The notes under the pieces were generated by a model. The model did no database searches and was not told the origin of the DNA. It saw nothing but the letters and a program-made list of their open reading frames with translations. The translations under genes and the position numbers were made by a program. Positions 35,301-42,843 of a DNA stretch of 64,000 nt are shown in pieces. Every line of letters begins with the position of its first letter. Within the stretch, counting starts at the first letter, position 1. Source of the stretch: Aplectana chamaeleonis. Its lineage: Eukaryota > Nematoda > Chromadorea > Rhabditida > Cosmocercidae. The DNA is taken from positions 116,991 through 180,990 of the forward strand of contig JAPDOI010001433.1 in assembly GCA_029168955.1 (NCBI GenBank). Reading direction: 5' to 3'.

Positions 35301-38300
35301 CAAAAATCATCGACATTTAGAGGAGGAAATAAATGCAAATTTACCTAATAAAAACAGTTGAACAATGAAAGCAAGCACTTCAGTCAATGTTTTTGACTAG
35401 ATGAGTCAATGTTCATTGATTGAAATTCAATTTCAAGCCAGCTGATGTTCTTGATATTAGAGATCATCGATGCCGATGATGTGGAGTGGGCTCGTCCGCC
35501 ATCAAAAGACAAGAAAGTTCAGGCTTGAACTTTGGCCCCAAACAGCGGTTTTTTCGCAATTTTTTCTTATGGGTCCTACTACTCGAAACCCAGAAAAGAG
35601 TTTCTAGAGAAAAAGAAGACAAACATATTTTATCGCGACCACTGCCTTCAAAAATTCAGACGCTGATGAATCCCGCTATTCCTGAACTCAAAACTCTAGC
35701 GAATGGCCGTTATATAGCAAACGTAGCTTTTTAAGATCAAAAGCCGTTGAAAAAATCTGAGAAATAAAGAAAACTAAGAAAATTTTGAAAAACTCACGTG
35801 ATCAGTTGATGAGGGCGGGCGCTTAACGTACGAAACCGATGCGTCGTGGGTCCGCAGCGCGAGTCCGCAACGGTACACACTAATTTTAACCCCGAAACAG
35901 AGAATATGTTATAGCATACATATGCACGTGAACCGAGTTTGCGCTATCGCACAGTAAGGAACGCATAATGAACGCAAAGTTTCAACGCGATCCGGGCCGA
36001 CCGTAAAACATCACTGTCCTTATCAGAACGAAATTCCGGCGTGAGCCACGTGATCAGAGCGCGATTACCCGTAGCCTCAGCACGACTTTGAGTGCTGCGC
36101 ATGGCGGATCCCGCAGCTGCGGACCGAAATTTGCCTGTGATAAGGATAGTATGGTTTCCGTATCCGATTTAGTCTGACGCATGGGTTGGCCGTGCGGTGT
36201 TGGCGGCATCACAGGCCAACCGATTACGTGAACTCTGCAGGCATGTGTAAACTTTCCGAAACCTGTTGGATGTTTGTGATTCCCCATACGGGACAAATTT
36301 TATCTTTTGCCATTTGAAGACTTGAGTCTGGGAAAAATGCTATGGCTTTAGAAGGTCAATGTTAGGCGCAGACCTCGCAAATTTTTCCGGTTTGGAACAA
36401 AGAAAAACGAAAAGAATGAGAGCAACTTTCTTTTCGTGCGATGCCTTTCGCAGCTATCACATACGTACTGCGTGGGCTCGAACAATGATTTCCAAAAAGG
36501 GGCAAAAGCCGTCTTGGAGCCGTTGTACATGCCGGAGAAGCATTCATTGGATAAGATATTTATAAGGTTCGAAAGAATGTGTGTGAATGAAAGCTTCCAT
36601 GCTGTAGTTAAGTTTCATGCAAATATACGAAAATATGACTCGCGTACCTTAATTGCTCACGTTGAACGGGAATATCCTTGAGTGCTATCGAAGGCACATG
36701 TACATCACCGTATGCGATATTTGATAGATCCTGAGTTTCGAAGCCGAGAAATGCCGGTGCATTATGACCCCTGAAAGAAAGGTCTTTGAATTCATCCTTC
36801 AGGTTCATCGAGTCTCGACAGGTTTTTCCTGCATTTTTCGGCGCTCAGCGTTTTCCCGGGTTTTCTTATTTTCCAGTACATCAAGTGTCTTGTCAGTTTT
36901 TGTCAAGATTCTTCGAATAAACCCGTTCCTTTCCTCTGAAGCTTCTCCTGCGTTATTCGATGACAGCATGAATATGTTTTGACAGTCTGTTGAACGAGCA
37001 GAAGCAAAAAGGATCATATATTAGGCTGAAGCGAAAGTTTCCCGCCACTTTTTTCTGCGTCTTGTCAGAAATTTCGGCATTGTTTCAGAACATTCTAACC
37101 AAAACATATATTTAGGTTGCCTCATGGCGTACCTATACCTTGCTTGCCTCAAAGCTTCACTGCGATTATGGCAGGGAAGATCGACTTTGATCCAACCATG
37201 TTCACCTATTTGTACTCTACGAGTTCAGAAAAAGAAGCAAAGCGAAAAAAGCGGCCAGAGACATATGTGAAGCGATGTGTCCCTTTACTGTCTCTTTCGA
37301 TCGATCCGGAAAAATGTGGTTGCGCAAGTTCAAAAAAGGTGACTTTTACTTCAACGATGAACCACAATCTGGTCTACCTGCTGAAGTGGATGACGACCGA
37401 CTTCTGCAGTTGGAGGAAGAGGATCCGCGACGCAATACCCGTGAGCAGGAAGAGGAACTCGAGTGTCATCAAACTAACACGACTGCCCATCTACTTCTTC
37501 TTGAAAGAACTAAAAACTCGGCACATGGATACCTCATGTTCTGAGTCGTCAACAGCGTCAGATACACAGAGATGCATGCTCAAACTGGCAGACTTTTCGA
37601 AGGACGATAGCTTGGTTGAACAACTTGGTAACCGAATACGAAGAGCGGATACTGTATACAAATCACACAAGGAAGCGTCAATGGCTTGGAGAACGTGAAC
37701 CAAGAATTTCAACTTTTGAGCTGGACTCGCACCCTTCATAAGCGATGCTAAGCGTTTGGCGGAAACGCAGCGAAAACGCACCGGAGATGCTGCCACCAAA
37801 CTCTTCTGTTACAGCGAAAAGGAAACCCAGAAGAATTCCCAAAGTCTGGGATGGCTTGTTCTGCCCCATCCACCATACTCACCAGCCAGCGGACAACCAC
37901 CTGCTTCTGTCGTTATCGAACGATTTACAGGAGAAGAAGGTCGACGACCTCACAGAGTGCCTCCGCGAGTTCTTCGCCTTCAAATCAAAGGATTTCTATA
38001 GAAGCGGCGAAGAGAAGTCAGATGGCAATATGCTGTTGATAATAATGGAACATATAATAGTTTACTGAGTTTTGTTTGAAAGGAGAAAAATAAATTTGAA
38101 ATAAAATTGAAAAGTGGCGGGAAACCTTCGCTTCAACTTAATACAACGCTACACACCCGTATCCTCCACCATTCACCGGTAGGGAAGACTAACTAGAAGG
38201 GGGACTCAGTGAAAGGAAATGCGATACTCGGGAGACACTAGATGCACTGAAACATTCTTCCACCGAGAAACTTCAGATGTGTGCGTGCATTATTCAAATG

Positions 38301-41030
38301 TTCAGATGAACTTTCCGAGCATTCGAGAAATTTTTGAAACATTCATTCGAATCGAACAGTGATGAGCTCATGCTTCAAATTAATTTATATACTACGAAAA
38401 ATTGGTAAAGCTTCAAACGATTTCAATCGTTAATGCAAGAAGTTTTCGAGGGACCATGTCCAGACAATTAATTTAATTTGGAGTTCTCGAAGGCGCCATT
38501 TGAAAAGTTCATTCATTCGATCCTTCGTCGACTGTAGGTTACATATGAACATGACTTTTTGCGGATTTCGAAACACAATCGAAGCGCATGTCTTTAACAT
38601 CTTTCATAACTCTCTCTGTTTGAACTTTAAAACTCCAATTAGTATTCTCTCCGTACAACTTCCATTTAAACAGCGATCGGAGGTACGCGGCTTCAAATGA
38701 ATGAATAAATTAAAATATGAAAAGCGCAATTGTGATCCCTTTTTCTCACTGCGTGGGTTTAGGAAGTGCGGGATAGCAGCCATCGTTGCCAATCCTCTTA
38801 GGAGACTCAAACCTTCCCGTTGGCGGTTGCGAATCAATTCCTGGCGTCGCTCATTGTCAATTCATCGCTTAATCCCTCTCTTGAGCTGTGGCCCAGCCTG
38901 GCTTGGCCGTTTCGCAGTAAGAAATAGCCAACACTCAACGCGGTGGTCATAGCGTCCAGTCAAAACAGCTCATTCATCACCGCATCACCGAAAGTGCCAG
39001 CCACCACAGACGCCACCGCGATGAGAAACTGCCGTCCGGGATTCCAGCGGTATTGAACCGAAAGTGCATCCGAGGAGATACCATCGATCGAGAGTGCTAA
39101 AGAGATACAATGAATAGGCGATGCCGTAGTCATTTGGGAGAAGTCGTATCCGTCTTTGATTCGTCCCACGAGAATCCATTCCTCGCTTAGGTATAGAGTC
39201 GAAGACGTTATCTTCAAGATGAAATGTAATTAAAAAATGCTATGGGACTTGAAGTAGGACATTGAGTTGTGCGGTGGACCCAACGCTCCTGCACGTGATC
39301 TGTGAACAGCCAGCTTCATGATGCGCGAAATCGTTTTCAAATCAAACATTCTGTAGCGTGAATGATTTTTACGAAAAGTTTCAAAGCCTCAACATTCAAG
39401 GACGAAAAATTGTTGTACAACCACTAGTTTGGTCGAAACTTTCGAGAAATATAACGAAACTGTGGGGGGCAGTCTATGGGAGTATGCAGGAAGAGACCTT
39501 CGCAAGTGTGTAAACCCTGGGGATATCTAGTGAGCTCTTCATTTCGATTATCATCAGCAGCGGAGCGGTGAACCCCGGTGAGAAATATAAGTGGTGTTAA
39601 GGATGTTCCGATGAGAAAGCGACCGCTCGTTGCTTGGTTGATCGAAATAAAGAGTCTCTTAAAAATGTTCCTAAGCTCATGTGGTCTTGTGGTCTAAAGC
39701 GCTTTGTTGGGCATCCAGTAATTGGTTCAGACCCTTCGCCAGTATGAGTTTTGCATTAAACACCACTCTCCCAGAATATATCTCTTTCGACGGAGGCCGC
39801 CCATGGGTGGCATCCGCGAGCCACCTACCTAAGGTTGGCTGCCATTTTAAGGTCACCACAAAGGGGGTCGGTGCTGGCTAAGACTATACCGTGGAACCGA
39901 GCGATGCCAGCCAAACATTTTTGACAAAAGCTTATATGAAGTGAGTACTAATAAAAAAAAGCACGATAAAATATTATGAGTTGAAAGTCCAAAAAATAAA
40001 GAAATAAGAAATAATGACTCACGTACCTGAACATGCACCCTCTTCGCCAGAACGGTTCCTCAAAGTGGGTTGCCCAGAGCTTCTTGGTAAGAGCTTCACC
40101 CTTCAGCAGTTTGCTACCCTTGGTACGGTCGTTCACTGTATCATCGTGTTTCAATAATGAGCCAAATATTGCCGTACAGTCGCGAAGATAGTTTAGCGGG
40201 TGGACCTGAAAGAGCATTTGTGTCCATACTATGTAATGCACGGACATTTTATATTGTGTTGCTGTCAAGTGTTTTGTGATGGAATAATAATACCCAATAC
40301 ATTTCAAGCAATGAATGAGGACAAATAGTCATAACAGACTAAGCGGAAGTTTAGGAAACAGAAAACGAACTTCTCAAGACGTTTCCAATCTATTTATCTT
40401 CTCTTCTTTGAAAGATGAAATGAGAATTAGGACTCCAGTGTGACACCATGCCTGCATTCCTATGTTACATTGGATTCCAAATGGATCTATCCGGCTTTGC
40501 ACCCCTCCTTTAACGCCTGGTCCCCCATTCGGTACTCCAATATTTGGCAATAGAGAATTAATTTTCACAAGTGACGCTCTACCCACGCGCTTCTCTTAAA
40601 ACTCAGAATGGCGTCTGTTTAGGAAGTGTCAAATTTCCAGTCCCATGATGCGAAATGACGAGGGAAACGGCTGAAGAATGCCATGTATGAGAAAGTGGGA
40701 GGAACATGAGGGCCATAGATAAAGGAGGAACTAAAGGAAAAACATCGACACAAAAAGAAATCGAACTGAAATTGTGAAAACAGCTAAAGATCTACGTATT
40801 GATTAAATTCTCAATCGACATCTACGTATTCTGTACGCCAATAACAAAGAAATTCAAACAATAAACAAATTATAATATGCACAAACCTGATGCGTATGCC
40901 AGACAATGTCAAAATCATAGCAAGGCGTGAGAAATTGATCTGAATAAGTCTGTTTGAGCAGGAGAAATTGAATGTATCGTTTGACGGCTTCAGAAAGAAA
41001 CTTCGTGGATGTGTAGTGAGGCAGTGAAAT
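19514..41030 (-). CDS. DUF1399/GRDP-like protein gene (5' end not found)
   Basis: Thirteen minus-strand exons, about 650 codons, were assembled: 41030-40887, 40205-40027, 36770-36648, 30761-30666, 30607-30510, 30217-30111, 23281-23113, 22565-22455, 22397-22262, 22195-22081, 20350-19957, 19846-19723 and 19665-19514. The N-terminal part has YDFDIVWHTHQ joined to HPLNYLRDC, HDDT and FEEPFWRRGCMFRG, the hallmark of DUF1399 (glycine-rich-domain proteins). The C-terminus is a Gly/Cys-rich tail ending at TAG 19514-19516, also typical of GRDPs. Phases agree at every junction except 36648/30761 and 30666/30607, so an exon is missing or a base is wrong there. The molecular role of animal GRDPs is poorly known. 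Earlier exons must lie beyond 41030, possibly upstream of the BEL element. Introns of 3-7 kb hold most of the mobile elements. Confidence 0.75.
22081..22565 (-). CDS. GRDP gene, exons 8-10
   Basis: 22565-22455 (37 codons, containing FVIVNKDGDYAIVKGRW) is joined through a 57-bp intron to 22397-22262 (PATKGQKAKPGAAGRLLVDAF...). A 66-bp intron then leads to 22195-22081, which ends in phase 2 and fits the next exon at 20350. The 66-bp intron is a multiple of three without a stop, so intron retention would insert 22 residues without breaking the frame. Confidence 0.75.
23113..23281 (-). CDS. GRDP gene, exon 7
   Basis: It follows TTATTCTAG and ends TTG|GTAAGT. It encodes VVDTRDGAKYTVQVVHSAAL and onward to LPSRDQLDNNL. 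It starts in phase 2, as required by the exon ending at 30111 across a 6.8-kb intron that holds the Penelope pair. Confidence 0.75.
23488..23976. mobile_element. MITE-like element, copy B
   Basis: The inverted counterpart of 16375-16868. Termini read AAAGGTAGTGTTCACGAT and ATCGTGAACACTGCCT. It lies just upstream of exon 7 in an intron of the GRDP gene. Confidence 0.85.
24220..24815. mobile_element. GC-rich inverted-repeat element
   Basis: The ends TTTTTCGTGGGGAAGTTCCC and GGAAACTTCCCCACAAAT are imperfect inverted repeats. Inside, AACTTCCCT and GAGGGGAG-type motifs recur. The predicted frames look like shadows of this composition rather than genes. Confidence 0.5.
24830..25800. other. Intronic stretch, no gene seen
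   Basis: No coding frame, clear repeat border or RNA gene was recognised in this part of the 6.8-kb intron. Confidence 0.4.
25805..26095. repeat. Nested foldback repeats
   Basis: Outer arms of about 80 bp (25808-25875 and 26006-26092) share GGTGAGGxTGCGGAC and the ATCACTCATTTTT block in opposite orientation. Inside, a second inverted pair (GGTCGGTGAGTCTG near 25891 and CAGACTCACCGATC near 25974) makes a smaller foldback. The right edge runs into the dispersed GC-rich repeat 26085-26190 shared with 7705-7820. Confidence 0.7.
26400..26605. repeat. Left outer arm flanking the Penelope pair
   Basis: It is the reverse complement of about 29660-29870 (shared features: CGGACGCTTTTTTGCCA, TTTTAGGGAGTTACGGCATA). 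The two arms enclose 26606-29660, so the Penelope pair sits inside a larger foldback element. Confidence 0.75.
26600..27005. repeat. Foldback element, about 150-bp arms
   Basis: Arms at about 26600-26745 and 26845-27005 carry AATTAGGTGCAGGTGAGAGA in opposite orientation. Its right edge lies 33 bp from the end of Penelope copy A. Confidence 0.8.
27038..28072 (-). mobile_element. Penelope-like element copy A (5' truncated)
   Basis: Nearly identical to the 3' two thirds of copy B but inverted. The frame 28072-27334 encodes the end of the RT region, then a Cys-rich linker and a GIY-YIG-type endonuclease (VYKVECLSCQEFYIGETARP, then R..EHLRAL). It ends MRLITI-stop at 27334. The frame is intact from the truncation point and lacks the RT catalytic motifs, which lie 5' of it. 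The 3' end carries the hammerhead-like motif at 27081-27110 and stops at GATATGACTGTATATGAACG (27039). The junction with copy B is abrupt at about 28072/28073. Confidence 0.88.
28073..29660 (+). mobile_element. Penelope-like element copy B (5' truncated)
   Basis: The pseudogene runs from about 28100 to 29359. RT motif A (YQSFDVVALYTNV) lies in one frame to 28245. After a frameshift near 28230 come motif B (GLAMGSRLAPLLAIVFMDSLE), motif C (FGRYVDDIFIVG) and the long C-terminal part with the GIY-YIG endonuclease (EFYIGETARPLYLRMEEH). A small insertion near 29145 (compare copy A at 27535-27545) shifts the frame again, so the ORF stops early at 29249. RT plus C-terminal GIY-YIG defines Penelope-like elements. 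The 5' end of the element is missing. Confidence 0.9.
29584..29620 (+). ncRNA. Hammerhead-ribozyme-like motif in Penelope 3' region
   Basis: CTGAAGA, a GGGC-TTAG-GCCC stem-loop and GAAAC, followed by GTC 7 bases later, fit the hammerhead core CUGANGA / stem II / GAAA / UH. One extra A lies between CTGAAGA and stem II, and stem III would be only 2 bp. Hammerhead motifs with short stems are known in Penelope-like elements. Copy A has the same core at 27110-27081 but with G at the predicted cleavage position. Stem I is not convincing here, so activity is doubtful. Confidence 0.45.
29660..29870. repeat. Right outer arm flanking the Penelope pair
   Basis: The inverted counterpart of 26400-26605, somewhat more diverged. 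Confidence 0.7.
30111..30761 (-). CDS. GRDP gene, exons 4-6
   Basis: Exon 30761-30666 encodes VTKSGFSLVWQPTDASTSAS and FPFERRASK. A 58-bp intron leads to 30607-30510 (ACRDLLVELEVYDKMFLQRK). This is joined in phase 0 across 292 bp to 30217-30111 (LLPPTNSKSAHNVAEVCLRS and onward to VNVTI). The last two junctions are phase-consistent, and the third exon fits 23281. Exon 30666 ends in phase 0 while exon 30607 needs one preceding base, so one boundary or base here is uncertain. Confidence 0.65.
30863..30985. repeat. Internal fragment of the MITE family
   Basis: Matches 16400-16510 ('TGGAATCGTACAAAACCTTC', 'TTATGGTCCCTCAAAAA'). Neither terminal inverted repeat is present. Confidence 0.7.
31150..34420 (-). 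mobile_element. RTE-type LINE, inactive
   Basis: A minus-strand non-LTR element with endonuclease followed by reverse transcriptase and a short 3' tail after the TAG at about 31192. It is oriented like the host gene and lies in the intron between GRDP exons 36648 and 30761. The exact 5' end is unclear. Clade assignment rests on the short single-ORF architecture and motif spacing. Confidence 0.85.
31192..34300 (-). pseudogene. LINE endonuclease-reverse transcriptase pseudogene
   Basis: The APE-type endonuclease starts FATLNCRSLSSD and has LQETRL, SAHAPT, VGIDANAKMG and SDHRPV. RT follows with QAGFRPGRSTIDQ, motif A SLNFEAAFDSPHR, motif B TGVRQGAVAGPFLFN and motif C LEYADDIVLI. The C-terminal tail has LLGHILRRTPDR and WKRPPGRRRKFW. 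Frameshifts near 33925 and 33350, and an in-frame stop at 31588-31590, break it. The motif A aspartate of the family consensus (DFEAAFD) reads Asn (codon complement at 32344-32346), so the active site is also damaged. Confidence 0.85.
34430..35115. other. Intronic stretch, no gene seen
   Basis: AT-rich, without a supported coding frame or clear repeat. Confidence 0.4.
35119..35652. mobile_element. MITE-like element, copy C
   Basis: Termini AAAGGCAGTGGTCACGAT and ATCGCGACCACTGCCTTC are shared with copies A and B (T to G in GTTCAC). The 530-bp interior is largely different, so the termini define a family with more than one body. Confidence 0.75.
35655..36640. other. Intronic stretch with dispersed repeat pieces
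   Basis: 35880-35990 resembles 20510-20600 ('GCACGT...ACATATGTATGCGCG' type). 'TTTAGTCTGACGCATGG' at about 36169 recurs at 41937 and, altered, at 52205. No gene was recognised. Confidence 0.4.
36648..36770 (-). CDS. GRDP gene, exon 3
   Basis: It follows CTTTCAG and completes the Arg-Gly of the RGCMFRG motif begun in exon 2 (phase 2). It encodes GHNAPAFLGFETQDLSNIAY and continues to PVQREQLR, ending TTAAG|GTACGC. Exon 2 lies 3.3 kb upstream, across the mariner copy. Confidence 0.8.
37021..38141 (+). mobile_element. Mariner element, inactive, with TA duplication
   Basis: Terminal inverted repeats of about 32 bp (TTAGGCTGAAGCGAAAGTTT... and its near complement at 38110-38141) are flanked by TA at 37019-37020 and 38142-38143. 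At 1121 bp it is shorter than the usual 1.3 kb for the family, consistent with an internal deletion in the transposase. Confidence 0.9.
37117..38068 (+). pseudogene. Mariner transposase pseudogene
   Basis: Pieces in three frames give WLRKFKKGDFYFNDEPQSG and EVDDDRLLQLEEEDP (DNA-binding/linker region), HVLSRQQRQIHRDACSNW, RKRQWLGEREP, LPHPPYSPA (the PHPPYSPDLAP motif that follows the second catalytic Asp), then DLQEKKVDDL and FFAFKSKDFYRSG at the C-terminus. The first catalytic TGDE motif reads TEYE, and the segment between LSVW and LGW is largely missing. The hookworm mariner 'bandit' is a known relative class; I cannot test identity. Confidence 0.85.
38960..39231 (-). pseudogene. Coding-like segment, two open frames
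   Basis: On the minus strand one frame reads EEWILVGRIKDGYDFSQM and onward to VVAGTFGDAVMNELF-stop. A second reads DNVFDSIPKRGMDSRGTNQR and onward to DYGIAYSLYLFSTLDRWYLL. Both are protein-like, suggesting one gene piece with a frameshift. It lies between GRDP exons 2 and 3, whose phases fit without it. No family was recognised. Confidence 0.25.
39680..39745 (+). repeat. tRNA-like (SINE-like) segment
   Basis: TTGTGGTCTAAAGCGC resembles an A box, and GGTTCAGACCC about 30 bp later differs from the B-box consensus at one position. The segment does not fold into a complete cloverleaf, so a tRNA-derived SINE head is more likely than a tRNA gene. Confidence 0.3.
40027..41030 (-). CDS. GRDP gene, DUF1399 core exons 1-2
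   Basis: Exon 41030-40887 (48 codons, after TTTTCAG) encodes ISLPHYTSTKFLSEAVKRYI and ends TPCYDFDIVWHTHQ. Exon 40205-40027 (after CTTTCAG) continues VHPLNYLRDCTAIFGSLLKH, DDTVNDRTKGS and WATHFEEPFWRRGCMF. The WHTH...HP..Y..D...HDDT pattern is diagnostic of DUF1399. The exon numbers count only exons found in this window. Confidence 0.85.
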
Positions 41031-41049
41031 CTGAAAAGCAACATCCATA

Positions 41050-41961
41050 ATCGTAGCTAACTTCTACGTCTAAGCAGGTGTGGCATTAGACTGGCGTGGA
41101 ACTATTGGCTTGACACCGTTCAATGTATCAGTATCAGGCTCAGCAAATCCTTAATCTCAGCCACCTTCCAGACACTTGGGAGGTTGAAACGTATGAGGGA
41201 TTATGAAACTCTTCCTTCGATAATAATAAAGAGAGCAGTGGCAGATATTACACGCTGGATCATGTTCATTCAATTCTTGTCAACACATTGTGTACTCATG
41301 CTCCACTTGCGCACCAGCTGTTGACCGTAACAGGAATGACTCGACATATGCTCTATGTCATTCGTTTAAGAAGCCGCCAAGCTGCTGGGCGGAAGAAGTG
41401 GCAAGCGCGAAAACGAGGGGATGATGTACACCGATAGAAGGATTTGCCGTAGCGTAGCTGAGTGTGGCTTCCTAAATGAAAGACACAGGTGAAACGAAGA
41501 AAACGTTCTCCACGACCAAACGATTAAGGGGTCGAACTAATCAATGGATTTCATCGCTGGTGGACTGATCAACGGAAGGTTACTACCGTGTACAAATAAT
41601 TTGCTAACCACTGTAGCCTATCTTGTTCTAGAGTCGGGTACGGCTCCACCAGCGCGGTACTACCCCGCAAATTTTCGCGCTCTGTTGATGGTTGCGAGCG
41701 CAAGTCCTTTAAACAGTCGCTTTGCCATTCAAATGGTTTTTTGGTTTCTATGGCAATTATTATACCTAACGTGAATCACTGGGTGGGCGGTTGTATGCAA
41801 CGCTGCTCGGCGAGAAAAATCGCGCGCGGGACAACGGAGAGAGGACGGCTACTGATTGAGTGATTTCGCGACCGATTGCTGAGCTCGGTTTCCTACATGA
41901 TAGACACTGACGGTATATGGGTTCCCTTTTCATTTTAGTCTGACGCATGGACCAGGCGGGT
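41050..41961. other. Region between GRDP exon and BEL element
   Basis: No supported gene. 'CCTACATGATAGACACTGAC' at about 41893 recurs on the far side of the BEL element at about 50332, marking remnants of one dispersed repeat around the insertion. Confidence 0.4.
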
Positions 41962-41966
41962 GGCAG

Positions 41967-42727
41967 TGTGCACAAAGGTGCACCAGACAATATCGATTCA
42001 TAGAGTTGAAATCTCATGTAGTTGTATTTTGATATTGCACTAACTTTGTATGGTATATTTCGAAGTAATGGTAAACTGTATCTCAACAATCAGTAAGCTG
42101 TAGTAGCCGTAAACTGTAAATATATGCCTATTTTTCTCCAATAGATCAAGTATTATGTCCATCTCTTTCTTTGTACTCTCTCTGATGAGAGGTTATTTTT
42201 CCTCTCCATAAGTTGCGCTAGTCCGTTCATATAGCTCTCTGTTTCTCTGCGCCCTCTATCACTTTAGAGTGATTTCGCAAGGGTCCCGACCCATGTACGG
42301 TAGCCCATAGGAGCACTCGAAATGGGTTTTGTTCACTCTAATTCACTATTATTCCTACCATTCTACCACTGATATTCTGCGTTGTGTATAGTGCCTTCGG
42401 GTCAATAAAGAAGATCTGCAGTACTCGAGGTGTGTCATCGGACGGAGGCTGAGTCCTGAATATTTCTTCCGCTGTAGCCTGTTGTTGCAACTCTACTTCC
42501 AGATCGGATAACAGGCACGGGACTGGAGGAGTAGCTGGCACTGACCAGAAAGAAGAAATCGCCATCAAGCCACGAGCAAAGGTTACCTGGCAGCCAGCCA
42601 GAAAGAAGAACTCAAGCCGGCAATAGCCGAAAGAAGACCCATCTCACCTGGCCAACAGCCAAAGGAAGACGGCTATAAGACAGGCAAGTCAGCCGTCATC
42701 CCTCATAAATTGTAGGCCTGCTGCATA
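41967..42727 (+). repeat. 5' LTR
   Basis: Starts TGTGCACAAAGGTGCACC and ends GCTGCATA. AATAAA at 42404-42409 is the likely polyadenylation signal in the 3' copy. The 761 bp match the 3' LTR almost exactly. Confidence 0.95.
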
Positions 42728-42740
42728 TGGTGCATCGGTT
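42728..42740 (+). promoter_or_regulatory. Primer-binding site (tRNA-Gly-like)
   Basis: TGGTGCATCGG immediately follows the LTR. It matches the complement of the 3' end of eukaryotic tRNA-Gly(GCC), TGGTGCATTGG, with one mismatch. Primer identity is inferred from memory of that tRNA end. Confidence 0.55.
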
Positions 42741-42843
42741 ATATAAGAACCTGGTAATCGATAGCTTCTTTTAACCCAGAAAGGCGGTACTCTGATTCAC
42801 TGGATCCCTCGATTCATCATCGATCGTTCCGACGCGTCCAGCA

